Assembly: GCA_021734025.1 (NCBI GenBank)
Contig: JAIPJS010000005.1
Span: forward strand, 66,112 to 130,111
Source: Candidatus Neomarinimicrobiota bacterium
GTDB taxonomy: Bacteria; Fidelibacterota; JAANXI01
Direction of reading: 5' to 3'
DNA: 64,000 nt
The notes under the pieces are model-generated. The model was not told the DNA's origin, made no database searches, and was given only the letters and a program-made list of their open reading frames with translations. Of this stretch, positions 43,056-52,360 are shown in pieces. Numbering within the stretch: position 1 is the first letter of the stretch; each line of letters opens with the position of its first letter. A program made the translations under genes and the position numbers.

Positions 43056-46000
43056 TTAATTTGATTCTGGAAATTTAACCGTCTCGAGTAGTTGCATCAA
43101 GAAATATTTTATTGACTCCAACTGATTCCTGTACTGACGATATTTCAAGATGAACCGGAGTTGATCTTCCGGAACGAACTTGGGGATAAATCGGTTTTCC
43201 GACAGTTGCAACATCGTCGGAACGACCTCTTCGTAATTAATAATTCCCTGCATCTGTTCATCCGGCATAAAGGAACCGGCGACCCGATCCTCTTTGATGC
43301 GGAGTTTCTTGATGCCCAGTTGATTACATAGACATCTAACCCGCATGGATTCCACAAGATTCATCACCGGTTCGGGCGGAGTGCCGAATCGATCCTCAAT
43401 CTCGCCGGCAATCTCGTTGACCTCTTCCACTGATTTCGCACCACTGAGCCGGCGGTAAAAATCTATCCGGAGATCCGGTTCGGGCACGTAATCCTCGGGG
43501 ATGTACGTATCGAAGGCGGCGTTGACTTCCGCGTCCACTGTTTCCGTCGAGGAAATTGGTTCCATCCCGCGCTCGATCTGCTTCTCCTGGATAGCCTTGT
43601 TGATCATCTCCATATACAAGTCGAATCCTATGGAATCGATGAATCCGCTCTGTTTGACCCCCAACAGGTTTCCGGCTCCCCGCATAGCAAGATCTTTCAT
43701 CGCAACCTGGAATCCGGCGCCGAGATGGGTGAAACTCTCAAGCGTCTGAAGCCGGCTCCGGGCGTCTTCGGTCATAGTTTGCGTCGATGGCACGAGCAAA
43801 TACGCGTATGCCCGTCGGTTCGCTCGGCCGACCCGACCGCGGAGCTGGTAGAGTTGCGCCAGCCCCATATGGTCTGCGCGATTAATTATAATAGTATTGA
43901 CGTTCGGCATATCAATCCCGGACTCGATAATCGCCGTGGAAATGAGCACGTCGTACTTTCGGTGCAGGAAGTCCACCATCACCTGCTCCAGTTGGTGGCC
44001 TTTCATCTGACCGTGGCCCACCGCAAACTTCAAATCCGGCATAATAGTAGAGAGCCGCTTGTGGATCACATTGATATTTTGAATTCGATTGTGGACAAAA
44101 TACACCTGGCCACCGCGGTTGATTTCCCGCATAATGACCTCCCGGAGAAACTCGTCCGTGAACGAGGCGATCTCCGTGTAGATCGGGAGGCGCTCCTTTG
44201 GCGGCGTCTCGATCTTTGAAAGATCCCGGGCGCCGGATAGCGAAAGTTGGAGCGTTCTCGGAATCGGCGTGGCTGTCATCGAGAGGACATCCACGCGCTC
44301 AGTCATCTTTTTTAGATTTTCCTTATGCTTGACACCGAACCGGTGCTCCTCGTCAACGACAATCAACCCAAGATCTTTGAATTCCACATCTTTGGACAGC
44401 AGGCGATGGGTGCCTATAACAATATCTAATTGCCCTGATTTCAGATTTTTTAAAATCTCTTTTTGTTCGTTTTTTGTTCGAAACCGGGAAAGCGAGGCTG
44501 TTCGGATTGGAAACCGTTGAAATCGCTCATGGAAGGTTGAGTAATGTTGTTCAGCGAGGATGGTGGTCGGCACCAGAACCGCCACTTGCTTGCTGTCGGA
44601 GACGGCCTTAAAGATGGCGCGCATAGCCACCTCGGTTTTGCCGAAGCCCACGTCGCCAATCAGAAGGCGATCCATGGGAAAGGCCGATTCCATATCTTCC
44701 TTCACCTCCTCCGTAGCTTGGATCTGATCGTCGGTTTCCTCGTAGAGAAAGGCTGATTCCATCTGCATCTGCAACTCATCATCTTCGGAAAAAGCATACC
44801 CCTCAATGGAGTGTCGGTTGGCGTAGAGATCGACCAAATCGTCCGCGATTTCATCGACGGCCTGCTGTGTTCGGCTCTTCTGCTTTTCCCAGCGATTGGT
44901 TCCCAGTTTGTGGACTGTCGGACTGGTACCTTCGGTGCCCTGATATTTTTGCACCCGGTGAAATTTCTGCAGCGGAACGAACACTTTATCACCGTCCTGA
45001 TATTCGATGACGATACATTCGTATTCACCAGCGCGCTGCTGCACCTTTTGGAGCCCGCGATAGATGCCGATACCGTAATCCTGATGCACCAGGTAATCGC
45101 CAAGGCTCAGGTGATCGACGGATTTTGGAATCTCTTCGTGGGCAAACTTCTGGAACGTCCGGCGGGGCTTAAACCGGCTGTAAATCTGATGATCTGTATA
45201 GACGGAAATTCCGGCGTCCGGATAGGTGAATCCCTGGGAAATTTCCTGGGAAAAAATGTACTGGTATTCGTGCGGTTCCAGGACCTTTTTCAGCCGGTAG
45301 ACCTGCTCGGCATTTTCGCAGCAGATATACACAGAGTGCCCCCGTGCCAGGTCGTTTGAAATCTGGGATTGGAGCACCTCCAGGTCACCATGCATGCTTT
45401 CCTGTGCATTCGATCGAAAATTGAGCACGGATTGGTTGCCCTGGGGCGGTACCTTATAAGAATAGACGTGATTAAAGGCCCGGGAGAGATTTGCGACATA
45501 GGGCTCTGTTTTGTCTTCGTCGGGGGATTCCGCAGTAATTTCATCATAGTAATGCCAAAAGACGACAGCGCTCTCCGGCAAATAATCCCAGAGATACGAT
45601 TGCGTTTCCGGCTCCGGGTCTTCGCCGCTAATCTCCGGCGGGATTTTGACGGCACTTTTTTTATCAATAGATCGCTGGGAGGAGATGCTGAACGAACGGA
45701 TGGATTCCAGCTCATCACCAAAGAATTCCAACCGATACGGGTTTTCCGCACCTAGCGGAAAGACGTCCATGATCCCCCCCCGGACACTGATTTCCAGGGG
45801 CTGGGTGACCATCGATTCTTTGGAATAACCGAAATCGATCAAATTCCGAAGCAAATCCTCAAACGGGTACTCTTCCCCGGTTTGTATTTCCATGGTTCGT
45901 TGTTCGAACGATCCGCGACTGATGATGGGCTCGGTCAGGGCATCGCGCTCAGCCACGATAATGGCCGGCTCCGGCCGGAGCACTTTCTCCAGAGAGTCCA

Positions 46001-46310
46001 CGCGAAACTCGTCCGAGGTTGCCCGGAAATACCGCCCCTTCGCATGGGTTTCCCCTTTCGGAAAATACCCGACGATCTCTTCGCCGTATACAATTGAAAG
46101 ATCATCGCGGAGGTACTCTGCAGAGCGTTGTTCGGGTGCTACTATCAGGAAGGTAGATTTTTTCTGTTTCCAGAGCTCCCCGGCAACAAAACTGGTGAGA
46201 GATCCTGAAAGCCCGGCAATACCTGAAATCCGCCCACCGTCGGCCGACAGGCTTCGCATCGTCTCCGATCTACGGACAGCCGCTAAAATGGTTTGAAGAT
46301 GGTCAGCCAT
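43056..46310 (-). CDS. mfd: Transcription-repair coupling factor Mfd
   Basis: A 1084-residue SF2 translocase that removes stalled RNA polymerase and recruits UvrA. In order: the UvrB-like module (residues about 30-330), the RNA polymerase interaction domain (VDHLSLGDYLVHQDYGIGIYRGLQ), the RecG-like helicase core with LLIGDVGFGKTEVAMRA (Walker A), VDEEHRFGVKHKE (DEEH box) and SMTATPIPRTLQ, then VYFVHNRIQ and LLISTAIIESGIDMPNVN-type motifs, and a C-terminal TRCF domain from about residue 950. The length is slightly shorter than E. coli Mfd. ATG 46310 is embedded beside a parS site. Confidence 0.97.
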   Translation of the reverse strand: MADHLQTILAAVRRSETMRSLSADGGRISGIAGLSGSLTSFVAGELWKQKKSTFLIVAPEQRSAEYLRDDLSIVYGEEIVGYFPKGETHAKGRYFRATSDEFRVDSLEKVLRPEPAIIVAERDALTEPIISRGSFEQRTMEIQTGEEYPFEDLLRNLIDFGYSKESMVTQPLEISVRGGIMDVFPLGAENPYRLEFFGDELESIRSFSISSQRSIDKKSAVKIPPEISGEDPEPETQSYLWDYLPESAVVFWHYYDEITAESPDEDKTEPYVANLSRAFNHVYSYKVPPQGNQSVLNFRSNAQESMHGDLEVLQSQISNDLARGHSVYICCENAEQVYRLKKVLEPHEYQYIFSQEISQGFTYPDAGISVYTDHQIYSRFKPRRTFQKFAHEEIPKSVDHLSLGDYLVHQDYGIGIYRGLQKVQQRAGEYECIVIEYQDGDKVFVPLQKFHRVQKYQGTEGTSPTVHKLGTNRWEKQKSRTQQAVDEIADDLVDLYANRHSIEGYAFSEDDELQMQMESAFLYEETDDQIQATEEVKEDMESAFPMDRLLIGDVGFGKTEVAMRAIFKAVSDSKQVAVLVPTTILAEQHYSTFHERFQRFPIRTASLSRFRTKNEQKEILKNLKSGQLDIVIGTHRLLSKDVEFKDLGLIVVDEEHRFGVKHKENLKKMTERVDVLSMTATPIPRTLQLSLSGARDLSKIETPPKERLPIYTEIASFTDEFLREVIMREINRGGQVYFVHNRIQNINVIHKRLSTIMPDLKFAVGHGQMKGHQLEQVMVDFLHRKYDVLISTAIIESGIDMPNVNTIIINRADHMGLAQLYQLRGRVGRANRRAYAYLLVPSTQTMTEDARSRLQTLESFTHLGAGFQVAMKDLAMRGAGNLLGVKQSGFIDSIGFDLYMEMINKAIQEKQIERGMEPISSTETVDAEVNAAFDTYIPEDYVPEPDLRIDFYRRLSGAKSVEEVNEIAGEIEDRFGTPPEPVMNLVESMRVRCLCNQLGIKKLRIKEDRVAGSFMPDEQMQGIINYEEVVPTMLQLSENRFIPKFVPEDQLRFILKYRQYRNQLESIKYFLMQLLETVKFPESN

Positions 46311-46325
46311 GTTTCACGTGAAACA
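46310..46325. promoter_or_regulatory. parS centromere-like site (perfect match)
   Basis: TGTTTCACGTGAAACA is a perfect 16-bp parS, the ParB binding site used in chromosome segregation. The palindrome extends to 18 bp with flanking A and T. It occupies exactly the short gap between the mnmG stop (46326) and the mfd start (46310). parA and parB are not in this window. Confidence 0.85.
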
Positions 46326-48239
46326 TTATGCGGCGGAAGCGGTGCGCTTCAGGTGAACGGAGAGAATCGAGATGTCTGCGGGTGTGACGCCCTGGATGCG
46401 GGACGCCTGTCCCAGCGAATGCGGCCGGATGCGCTGAAGCTTCTCCCGGCCCTCATTGGACAGGGCGTCAATGCTGTCGTAATCAAATCGCTCGGGAATA
46501 ATTTTGCTTTCCTGTTTTTTAAAAGATTCGACTTGGCCAAGTTGCCGATCGATATATCCCGCATACTTTACTTCAATGCCGACCTGTTCCGTGGCGTCAT
46601 CAATATCGACGTCGTATTCAATGGCGTTTTCCACGATTCGCCGAAGGGCCGGGATCGTGTCAATCTTTACTTCCGGACGTTTTAATAGGTTGACTGCCGG
46701 CTGTTTTTGGTCAATCTCTTTGGTGCCGGCTTTCCGGAGAGACTCGTTGACCTCCTGGGGCTCCACTGAGACATTTTCCAGCGCCTCAATTCCGGCGTCG
46801 ATGGCGCTTCGCCGATCTCGTGAATACCGGTACACGTGATCCGGGATCAAACCCAGGTCGTGGCCATATTCCATAAGCCGGAAGTCGGCGTTGTCGTGTC
46901 TCAACAGTAACCGGTATTCGGCGCGGGAGGTGAACATCCGGTACGGTTCATGGGTAGCCTTCGTTACCAGATCATCGATAAGCACGCCAATATAGGCCTG
47001 CGAGCGATCCAAAATAAGCGGATCGGTATCCCTGAGATGGTTTGCGGCGTTTACCCCAGCGATGAATCCCTGGGCGGCGGCTTCTTCGTAGCCGGATGTT
47101 CCGTTGATTTGCCCAGCGAAAAACAGCCCCTTCACCTTTTGAGTTTCCAAAGAGGGTTTGAGTTGTGCAGGCGGAAAAAAGTCGTATTCGATGGCGTAGC
47201 CCGGCCGGAGAAATTCGGCGCTTTCCAGACCGGGAATGGTTTTCAGTGCCTTCTTTTGTATGTCTTCCGGCAAGCTGGTGGAGAAACCGTTCACGTAAAT
47301 CTCAGGGGCATCCCTCCATTCCGGTTCGAGAAAGATGTGGTGGCTATCCCGTTGGTCGAACCGAACAATTTTGTCCTCAACGGACGGACAGTACCTCGGC
47401 CCTACCCCTTCGATGACACCTGTATACATAGGCGATCGATCCAGTCCACTCCGAATAATTGCATGGGTCTCTTCTGTGGTTCGCGTGGAATGACATGGTA
47501 CGTTGTCAGGATTAAATGATTTCGGATTGGTTTGAAATGAAAACGGCACCGGATCGTCGTCCCCGATTTCGACGCTGGTCTTCGAGAAGTCGATGGTTTC
47601 CTTTTTTAGGCGCGGCGGAGTTCCGGTTTTTAGGCGTCCGGACTCGAATCCGATACTGTTTAGATATTCCGTCATCCCTGAAGAGTGCTTTTCGTCCAGC
47701 CGCCCGGCTCTGATCTTTCGCATGCCGATGTGAATGAGTCCATTCATAAATGTGCCGCAGGTCAGGACGGCCGTCCGGCACGAAATAGTACCGTGTTGCC
47801 TGGTTGCGACCGCGGTGACTCTGCCGTCTTTGGTTTCCAGTCCGATCCCCTCGTCCTGGAGGAGGTAAATATTCGGTTCGGCGACAATCCGGCGGGTCAT
47901 GTCCCCCGGATAGGTGATTTTATCCGCCTGGGCCCGCGGGGACCAGACCGCCTGTCCCTTGGACTTATTCAGCATTTTAAACTGGAGCCCGGTCTTGTCG
48001 ATGACCTTCGCCATCTCCCCGCCAAGGGCGTCGAGCTCTCGCACCATATGTCCTTTCGCAAGACCACCGATGGCCGGATTGCACGACATTCGTGCGATTG
48101 CATCCAGATTGAGTGTTATTAATAATGTGCTATATCCAGAGCGCGCCGCTGCCAGCGCCGCCTCTGATCCGGCATGCCCGGCCCCAACGACAATGACGTC
48201 GAACTGATCGGGTTTATGAGATGTTTCACGTGAAACCAT
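46326..48239 (-). CDS. mnmG: tRNA uridine 5-carboxymethylaminomethyl modification enzyme MnmG (GidA)
   Basis: A 637-residue FAD enzyme that with MnmE installs cmnm5 at U34 of several tRNAs. The FAD-binding start [21 protein letters not shown] is at residues about 15-35. [38 protein letters not shown] and KTGTPPRL are family motifs. The C-terminal helical MnmE/tRNA-binding part ends with [11 protein letters not shown]-type sequence (here [15 protein letters not shown]). The first codons, ATG GTT TCA CGT GAA ACA, contain a parS site, so segregation and coding functions overlap. mnmE lies upstream in the same direction, 253 bases away. Confidence 0.97.
   Translation of the reverse strand: MVSRETSHKPDQFDVIVVGAGHAGSEAALAAARSGYSTLLITLNLDAIARMSCNPAIGGLAKGHMVRELDALGGEMAKVIDKTGLQFKMLNKSKGQAVWSPRAQADKITYPGDMTRRIVAEPNIYLLQDEGIGLETKDGRVTAVATRQHGTISCRTAVLTCGTFMNGLIHIGMRKIRAGRLDEKHSSGMTEYLNSIGFESGRLKTGTPPRLKKETIDFSKTSVEIGDDDPVPFSFQTNPKSFNPDNVPCHSTRTTEETHAIIRSGLDRSPMYTGVIEGVGPRYCPSVEDKIVRFDQRDSHHIFLEPEWRDAPEIYVNGFSTSLPEDIQKKALKTIPGLESAEFLRPGYAIEYDFFPPAQLKPSLETQKVKGLFFAGQINGTSGYEEAAAQGFIAGVNAANHLRDTDPLILDRSQAYIGVLIDDLVTKATHEPYRMFTSRAEYRLLLRHDNADFRLMEYGHDLGLIPDHVYRYSRDRRSAIDAGIEALENVSVEPQEVNESLRKAGTKEIDQKQPAVNLLKRPEVKIDTIPALRRIVENAIEYDVDIDDATEQVGIEVKYAGYIDRQLGQVESFKKQESKIIPERFDYDSIDALSNEGREKLQRIRPHSLGQASRIQGVTPADISILSVHLKRTASAA
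48222..48237. promoter_or_regulatory. parS site overlapping the start of mnmG
   Basis: TGTTTCACGTGAAACC matches parS at 15 of 16 positions, with the 14-bp palindromic core intact. On the minus strand it covers codons 1-6 of mnmG (encoding MVSRET). It lies 1.9 kb from the perfect site at 46310. Confidence 0.8.
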
Positions 48240-48250
48240 ATTTTATGACA

Positions 48251-48288
48251 GTGTTTTAGTGTTTATGTGTTCAAGTGTTATTGTGTTT
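48251..48288. repeat. GTGTTTATGTGTTCAAGTG repeat between mnmG and mnmE
   Basis: Units of GTGTTYAWGTGTT, the inverse of the repeat at 39141. The rest of the 48240-48492 gap also holds GTTGTTCGTTGTTAGTTG (about 48380-48397) and a CTTATACCTTATATCCC tract (about 48459-48477), both related to intergenic runs elsewhere in the window. No gene is seen. Confidence 0.45.
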
Positions 48289-48492
48289 TGGTTAAAAAAG
48301 TCATGGTTCAGGCGTTTCTGGTTCCGGATTGGTGGTGCATATTGTGTTTGTGGTACTCCGATAGAGATCAAGCGTTTTAGTTGTTCGTTGTTAGTTGAAA
48401 TACTTCTTTTCTAGTCTCGGGGATCAAGTGGCCGGTTACGATTTTCCTTTTGCCTTCTCCTTATACCTTATATCCCTTTGTACTCTTATCTT

Positions 48493-49857
48493 CTATTTCC
48501 CGATGCAAAATTTCTCAAAGATGTTGTTTAGAATGTCGTCGGTTGTGGTCTCGCCGGTGAGTAAGCCTAATGAGTCCAGCGCACCTCGCAGATCCAATAC
48601 AATGAACTCGGAGGACATCCGGTTGTCCACACTTGTTATCGCTTTGTTGAAAGACGCGATAGCTTCCTCGAGCGCTTTACGGTGCCGCTCATTGGTTATG
48701 ACCGGTGTGTCAGAGGTTTCCGCATAATTATTTCCCTCAAGGACCATGTCAATTATCCGATCACCGATAAGGGAAATTCCTTCCATCTCTGTCGCCGAGG
48801 TGTAAATGGAATTTCCGTTCATTTGTTCCGGTTGCGTCTCCAGTAGGTCTATTTTATTGTAAATAGTAATTACCGGGGCGTTGCCGGATCCTGGGCTGTC
48901 TTCATGCTCCCCGTCGTTATACACATCGATAATATGCAAAAGCACGTCTGCCTGGTTTATAACCTCCTCGGCCCGAGAGACTCCCATAGATTCAATTGCG
49001 TCCTCGGACTCCCGAAGGCCAGCGGTATCCACAAGGCGTATCTCCACGCCGTTGTGGGAAATCGCTTCTTCAATTGTGTCTCTGGTGGTACCGGGAATAT
49101 CAGATACAAGCGCCCGTTCTTCTTGCAATAAGGCATTTAAAATACTAGACTTACCAGCATTTGGTTTCCCTACGATGGGTGCATAAATACCACTTCGATA
49201 GATTTTACCGTTTTTATAGCTATCCACAAGTTGCTCACACTGCGATTTCAGCGCGGTGATTTCCGATTTGATCTTACTGTATTGGGTCTTTTTTATCTCT
49301 TCCTCGGAAAAATCCAGCTCCAGTTCCAATAATGAGATGGCATCAATGAGGCGTTCCCTGATACCTGAAACGGTTTGTTTCAGTCGGCCATCTAACTGTT
49401 GAAGCGCTATCTTATGGCTGGAGGAGGTCTGTGCAGAAATTAAATCAGAGACAGCTTCGGCCTGAGTGAGGTCTATCCGTCCGTTTAGAAAAGCCCTTTT
49501 GGTGAACTCACCTGGGTCAGCTATCCGGATATCCGATTTTAGCAAGGTGTTCAGTATCTTTTGCGCGACGTAGTGTCCGCCGTGGCAGCTAATCTCAACG
49601 ACGTCTTCGGCGGTAAACGATTTTGGCTTCTGGAAATAGGTGACGACGACTTCGTCTATCTCTTCCCCGGAGTCGGGATCGATAAAGTGCGTATAGTATG
49701 CCCTGTGTGGGTTGGGGAGAGTAGATTGTGTGATGCAATTAGCTACTATGTCAGCAGATTTCTCCCCAGAAACCCGGATCACGGCCAACCCGCAAACTCC
49801 GGATGGTGTGGCTATGGCTGCTATGGTGTCGTCTGTTGAACTTATTTTTGCTGACAT
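48493..49857 (-). CDS. mnmE: tRNA modification GTPase MnmE (TrmE)
   Basis: A 454-residue GTPase, partner of MnmG. The N-terminal formyl-THF-binding domain begins TIAAIATPSGVCGLAVIRVSG. The G domain has GKPNAGKSSILNALL (G1), DTAGLRESEDAIE (G3) and YNKIDLL (G4). The C terminus ends FCIGK with the conserved cysteine. A helical domain with EFTKRAFLNGRIDLTQAEAV is also visible. The mnmE-mnmG order next to yidC is a common origin-region arrangement. Confidence 0.97.
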   Translation of the reverse strand: MSAKISSTDDTIAAIATPSGVCGLAVIRVSGEKSADIVANCITQSTLPNPHRAYYTHFIDPDSGEEIDEVVVTYFQKPKSFTAEDVVEISCHGGHYVAQKILNTLLKSDIRIADPGEFTKRAFLNGRIDLTQAEAVSDLISAQTSSSHKIALQQLDGRLKQTVSGIRERLIDAISLLELELDFSEEEIKKTQYSKIKSEITALKSQCEQLVDSYKNGKIYRSGIYAPIVGKPNAGKSSILNALLQEERALVSDIPGTTRDTIEEAISHNGVEIRLVDTAGLRESEDAIESMGVSRAEEVINQADVLLHIIDVYNDGEHEDSPGSGNAPVITIYNKIDLLETQPEQMNGNSIYTSATEMEGISLIGDRIIDMVLEGNNYAETSDTPVITNERHRKALEEAIASFNKAITSVDNRMSSEFIVLDLRGALDSLGLLTGETTTDDILNNIFEKFCIGK

Positions 49858-49899
49858 GGCACATCACCGGGTTGCCCCGTGTTTTTGCATTGACGAAAA

Positions 49900-51657
49900 T
49901 TACTCGGTTTTTGCCGGTGCAGCAGACGGCACATCGATAAACCATTTCTGCTGTATAATCGTCATCACGTTAAAAAGAGCATAATACAAGTTCAACCCCG
50001 ACGGGAAGTTGTTAAATATCAGGAGAAAAACAACCGGCATAAACCACATCATCATTTTTTGCTGCTGCGTTGATGCGCCGGACGTCATCCGCTGCTGGAA
50101 AATCATGGTAACGCCCATGACAATAGGAAGCACATTGACATTCGCTCCATACAGGGGAAGGGAAAACGGGAGCGTAAAGATCGTGTCCGGTTGTGAGAGA
50201 TCTGTAATCCACCAGATAAATTCGGCGCCGCGCAGCTCGATTGTCGTCCGGAAGACAATGAATAGCGCATAAAGCAGGGGCATCTGGAACAACATTGGCA
50301 AGCAACCGCCCATCGGGTTGACGCCGTGCTCCTTGTAGATCTTCATCATCTCCTGATTCATCTTCTGGGAATCGTCTTTATATTTCTCGCGGAGCTCCTT
50401 CACTTTGGGCTGAAGATTTTGCATCTCCTTCATGGAGACATAACTTTTTTTGGTCAACGGGAAGACTAGAATTTTGACAAAAACACCAAACAGGATTAGC
50501 ACCAGGCCGTAGTTTGCGATGTATTTATGCATTGTCGTAAACGCCCAGAGAACCCCCTTACTGATAGGCCGGATAATCGTCCATCCAAAATTCATCATCC
50601 GCTGGAAGTCACGGTCATACCCGTTCAGGACATTATAATCCAATGGTCCCATGTATACAAAAAAGGAGTCGCGCTGCGTTGCCGTTTCACTGTAAGGCAT
50701 TATTATCCCGGCATCGTAATTTTCGAGGTCGAGATCTCCGCGTTTTTGTTTGGTGCCGGTAAGGTGCATCCCAATTGCATCTCTGGAAATTGGCGTTATA
50801 ATGGAGGCAAAATATTTATTCCTGACAGCGACCCACCGGGTTGTTCCCTCAAACGATTCGGTTTCTGGTTCCCGGGCATCAGCCTTTGCGGCGTCTATAT
50901 CGACGAGCTCGTCTCCCAGAAGGCTGTATGCTTTACTGTATTGTAAGTCATCCCGCGCGTTGTTTTCCGTAATAGCGATCCCGCTGTTCCAGGTCATTGT
51001 ATACCGCCTGTTAGCAATGATGTCCCTAAAGTGTTCCAGTGAAACAGTCATACCAATGTGATATTGATCGGGAAAAAACGTGAGAGTACGGGTCAGGGTC
51101 CCCCCCTCGCTGGTATTATAGGAAAAACTTACGGAGAGAGGAGAGGTAATCTTCAGAGTATCAGGAAGCTCTTTATATCCATCCACTGTTATATTGAAGA
51201 CATTATCTGCATAGCTGACCGTGTCCCCTTCGAACCCAATAGTTGAAAACTGGAGGACTCCATTCCGTTGCCGCTCCGGAATAAGTTCCGCGTACGGCTC
51301 CCCGTGTGGCCCCGGATAGTTTTTTAATTTAATTGACGTAAATGTCCCGCCACCACGATTGGTAACGGCCATCCAATAGTCTTCGGTTTCGACAACGATG
51401 GTGTCGGATTGTTCCATCGCTTGTGTCAGTTCCGGTTCGGGTTTCGCTTGAGTGCGCTCAGGAGTTTCCGGAGCTGTTCTGTTTTCCGAAACGGTCGTTC
51501 TCCTCAGAGTATCAGCGGGATCAGTTTGATCTGAAGTATCAACAACACTCGTTCGATCTTGTTCCGTTTCCGGGGGGTTGATCATTTCCCAATACATCGG
51601 CATCAGGATCATAACGAGTAAGATGAGAACAAACGCTACAACGGTGTTTCTATCCAT
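49900..51657 (-). CDS. yidC: Membrane protein insertase YidC
   Basis: A 585-residue Oxa1-family inner-membrane insertase. An N-terminal anchor (VVAFVLILLVMILMPMYW) is followed by a proline/threonine-rich linker and the large periplasmic beta-domain (about 75-330) typical of Gram-negative YidC. The C-terminal five-helix core contains PLTKKSYVSMKEMQNLQPKVKELREKY and MMKIYKEHGVNPMGGCLPMLFQMP. The hydrophilic-groove region and FNNFPSGLNLYY end are conserved. It overlaps yidD by eight bases. The tail after the last helix is short. Confidence 0.97.
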   Translation of the reverse strand: MDRNTVVAFVLILLVMILMPMYWEMINPPETEQDRTSVVDTSDQTDPADTLRRTTVSENRTAPETPERTQAKPEPELTQAMEQSDTIVVETEDYWMAVTNRGGGTFTSIKLKNYPGPHGEPYAELIPERQRNGVLQFSTIGFEGDTVSYADNVFNITVDGYKELPDTLKITSPLSVSFSYNTSEGGTLTRTLTFFPDQYHIGMTVSLEHFRDIIANRRYTMTWNSGIAITENNARDDLQYSKAYSLLGDELVDIDAAKADAREPETESFEGTTRWVAVRNKYFASIITPISRDAIGMHLTGTKQKRGDLDLENYDAGIIMPYSETATQRDSFFVYMGPLDYNVLNGYDRDFQRMMNFGWTIIRPISKGVLWAFTTMHKYIANYGLVLILFGVFVKILVFPLTKKSYVSMKEMQNLQPKVKELREKYKDDSQKMNQEMMKIYKEHGVNPMGGCLPMLFQMPLLYALFIVFRTTIELRGAEFIWWITDLSQPDTIFTLPFSLPLYGANVNVLPIVMGVTMIFQQRMTSGASTQQQKMMMWFMPVVFLLIFNNFPSGLNLYYALFNVMTIIQQKWFIDVPSAAPAKTE

Positions 51658-51901
51658 TTTCGGTGCCTATCTCTTCCGGGGTCGGGACGGGATCGAACCC
51701 CCCGTCGTGCCAAGGATGGCAACGCCCGATACGCTTGGCGCTGATCCAGAGTGCTTTATGCCCGGGATGTGTTTGAAATGCCTCGATGGTATATTCTGAG
51801 CAGGTGGGGTAGTATCTGCAGGAAGAAGGAAAAAGAGGGGAAATCAGGAGCCGATAAAACCGGACAATCAGAATGGCGATTTTATTTATAACTGCTGACA
51901 T
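51650..51901 (-). CDS. yidD: Membrane protein insertion efficiency factor YidD
   Basis: An 83-residue protein with the full YidD signature: IVRFYRLLISPLFPSSCRYYPTCSEYTIEAF, with paired cysteines, then KALWISAKRIGRCHPWHDGGFDPVP. It acts with YidC at the inner membrane. It overlaps rnpA upstream (16 bases) and yidC downstream (8 bases), so the rpmH-rnpA-yidD-yidC set is a compact operon in the usual bacterial order. Confidence 0.95.
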   Translation of the reverse strand: MSAVINKIAILIVRFYRLLISPLFPSSCRYYPTCSEYTIEAFQTHPGHKALWISAKRIGRCHPWHDGGFDPVPTPEEIGTENG

Positions 51902-52233
51902 AACTCAGTAAACTCTGATTCAATTTGGTGGTAGCCCGGAATATCCTGTTGTGGAAATATCTGAAAGATGACTGCATAGTTAGTCGGAATCAGTTGTTTG
52001 TGTGTTCGATAAAATTCTCTTAGATACCGACGTAACCGGTTGCGTGTAGCCGCATTCCCCGTGCGCCGGCCAACCACAAAGGCTACCTGTGTTTTGCTCC
52101 AGGGCGCTACAATCAGCTGACCAAAACGCCCCCGAATTCGGCGCCCGGAGGAAAAGACCTCCTGGAACGCCCGTTTCTTTTTTAATATATGCTGCTTTGG
52201 GAGCGTATTATTGCTATCGTGTGGCTCAGGCAG
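51886..52233 (-). CDS. rnpA: Ribonuclease P protein component, with a non-standard start
   Basis: The RnpA core is clear: [20 protein letters not shown], then [41 protein letters not shown] (the RNR-type signature). It binds the catalytic RNA to mature tRNA 5' ends. The open frame extends upstream to a TAA at 52267-52269, yet no ATG, GTG or TTG lies between that stop and residue LPKQ. The only near-cognate start codon before LPKQ is CTG at 52233, within the rpmH stop region, with AAGGAAG about 11 bases upstream. ACG at 52206 is a second candidate. The GTG at 52077 would delete half the protein. The start is therefore uncertain. Confidence 0.8.
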   Translation of the reverse strand: MPEPHDSNNTLPKQHILKKKRAFQEVFSSGRRIRGRFGQLIVAPWSKTQVAFVVGRRTGNAATRNRLRRYLREFYRTHKQLIPTNYAVIFQIFPQQDIPGYHQIESEFTELCQQL

Positions 52234-52360
52234 AGAGTTTCTTTCTTCCTTTTGTCCTGCGGTTCTTTAAAACACGGCGGCCGCTTTTCGATTTCATCCG
52301 TTTCCGGAACCCGTGTTTATTTTTCCGTTTTCTTTTGCTTGGCTGATATGTGCGCTTCAT
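52226..52360 (-). CDS. rpmH: 50S ribosomal protein L34
   Basis: A 44-residue, highly basic protein: [20 protein letters not shown], then [24 protein letters not shown]. This is the complete L34 sequence in its normal length, with the invariant TYQPS and HGFRxRM motifs. ATG at 52358-52360, TGA at 52226-52228. It is the first gene of the minus-strand block, and its 3' end overlaps the open frame of rnpA, as seen for this gene pair in some other bacteria. Confidence 0.95.
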   Translation of the reverse strand: MKRTYQPSKRKRKNKHGFRKRMKSKSGRRVLKNRRTKGRKKLSA

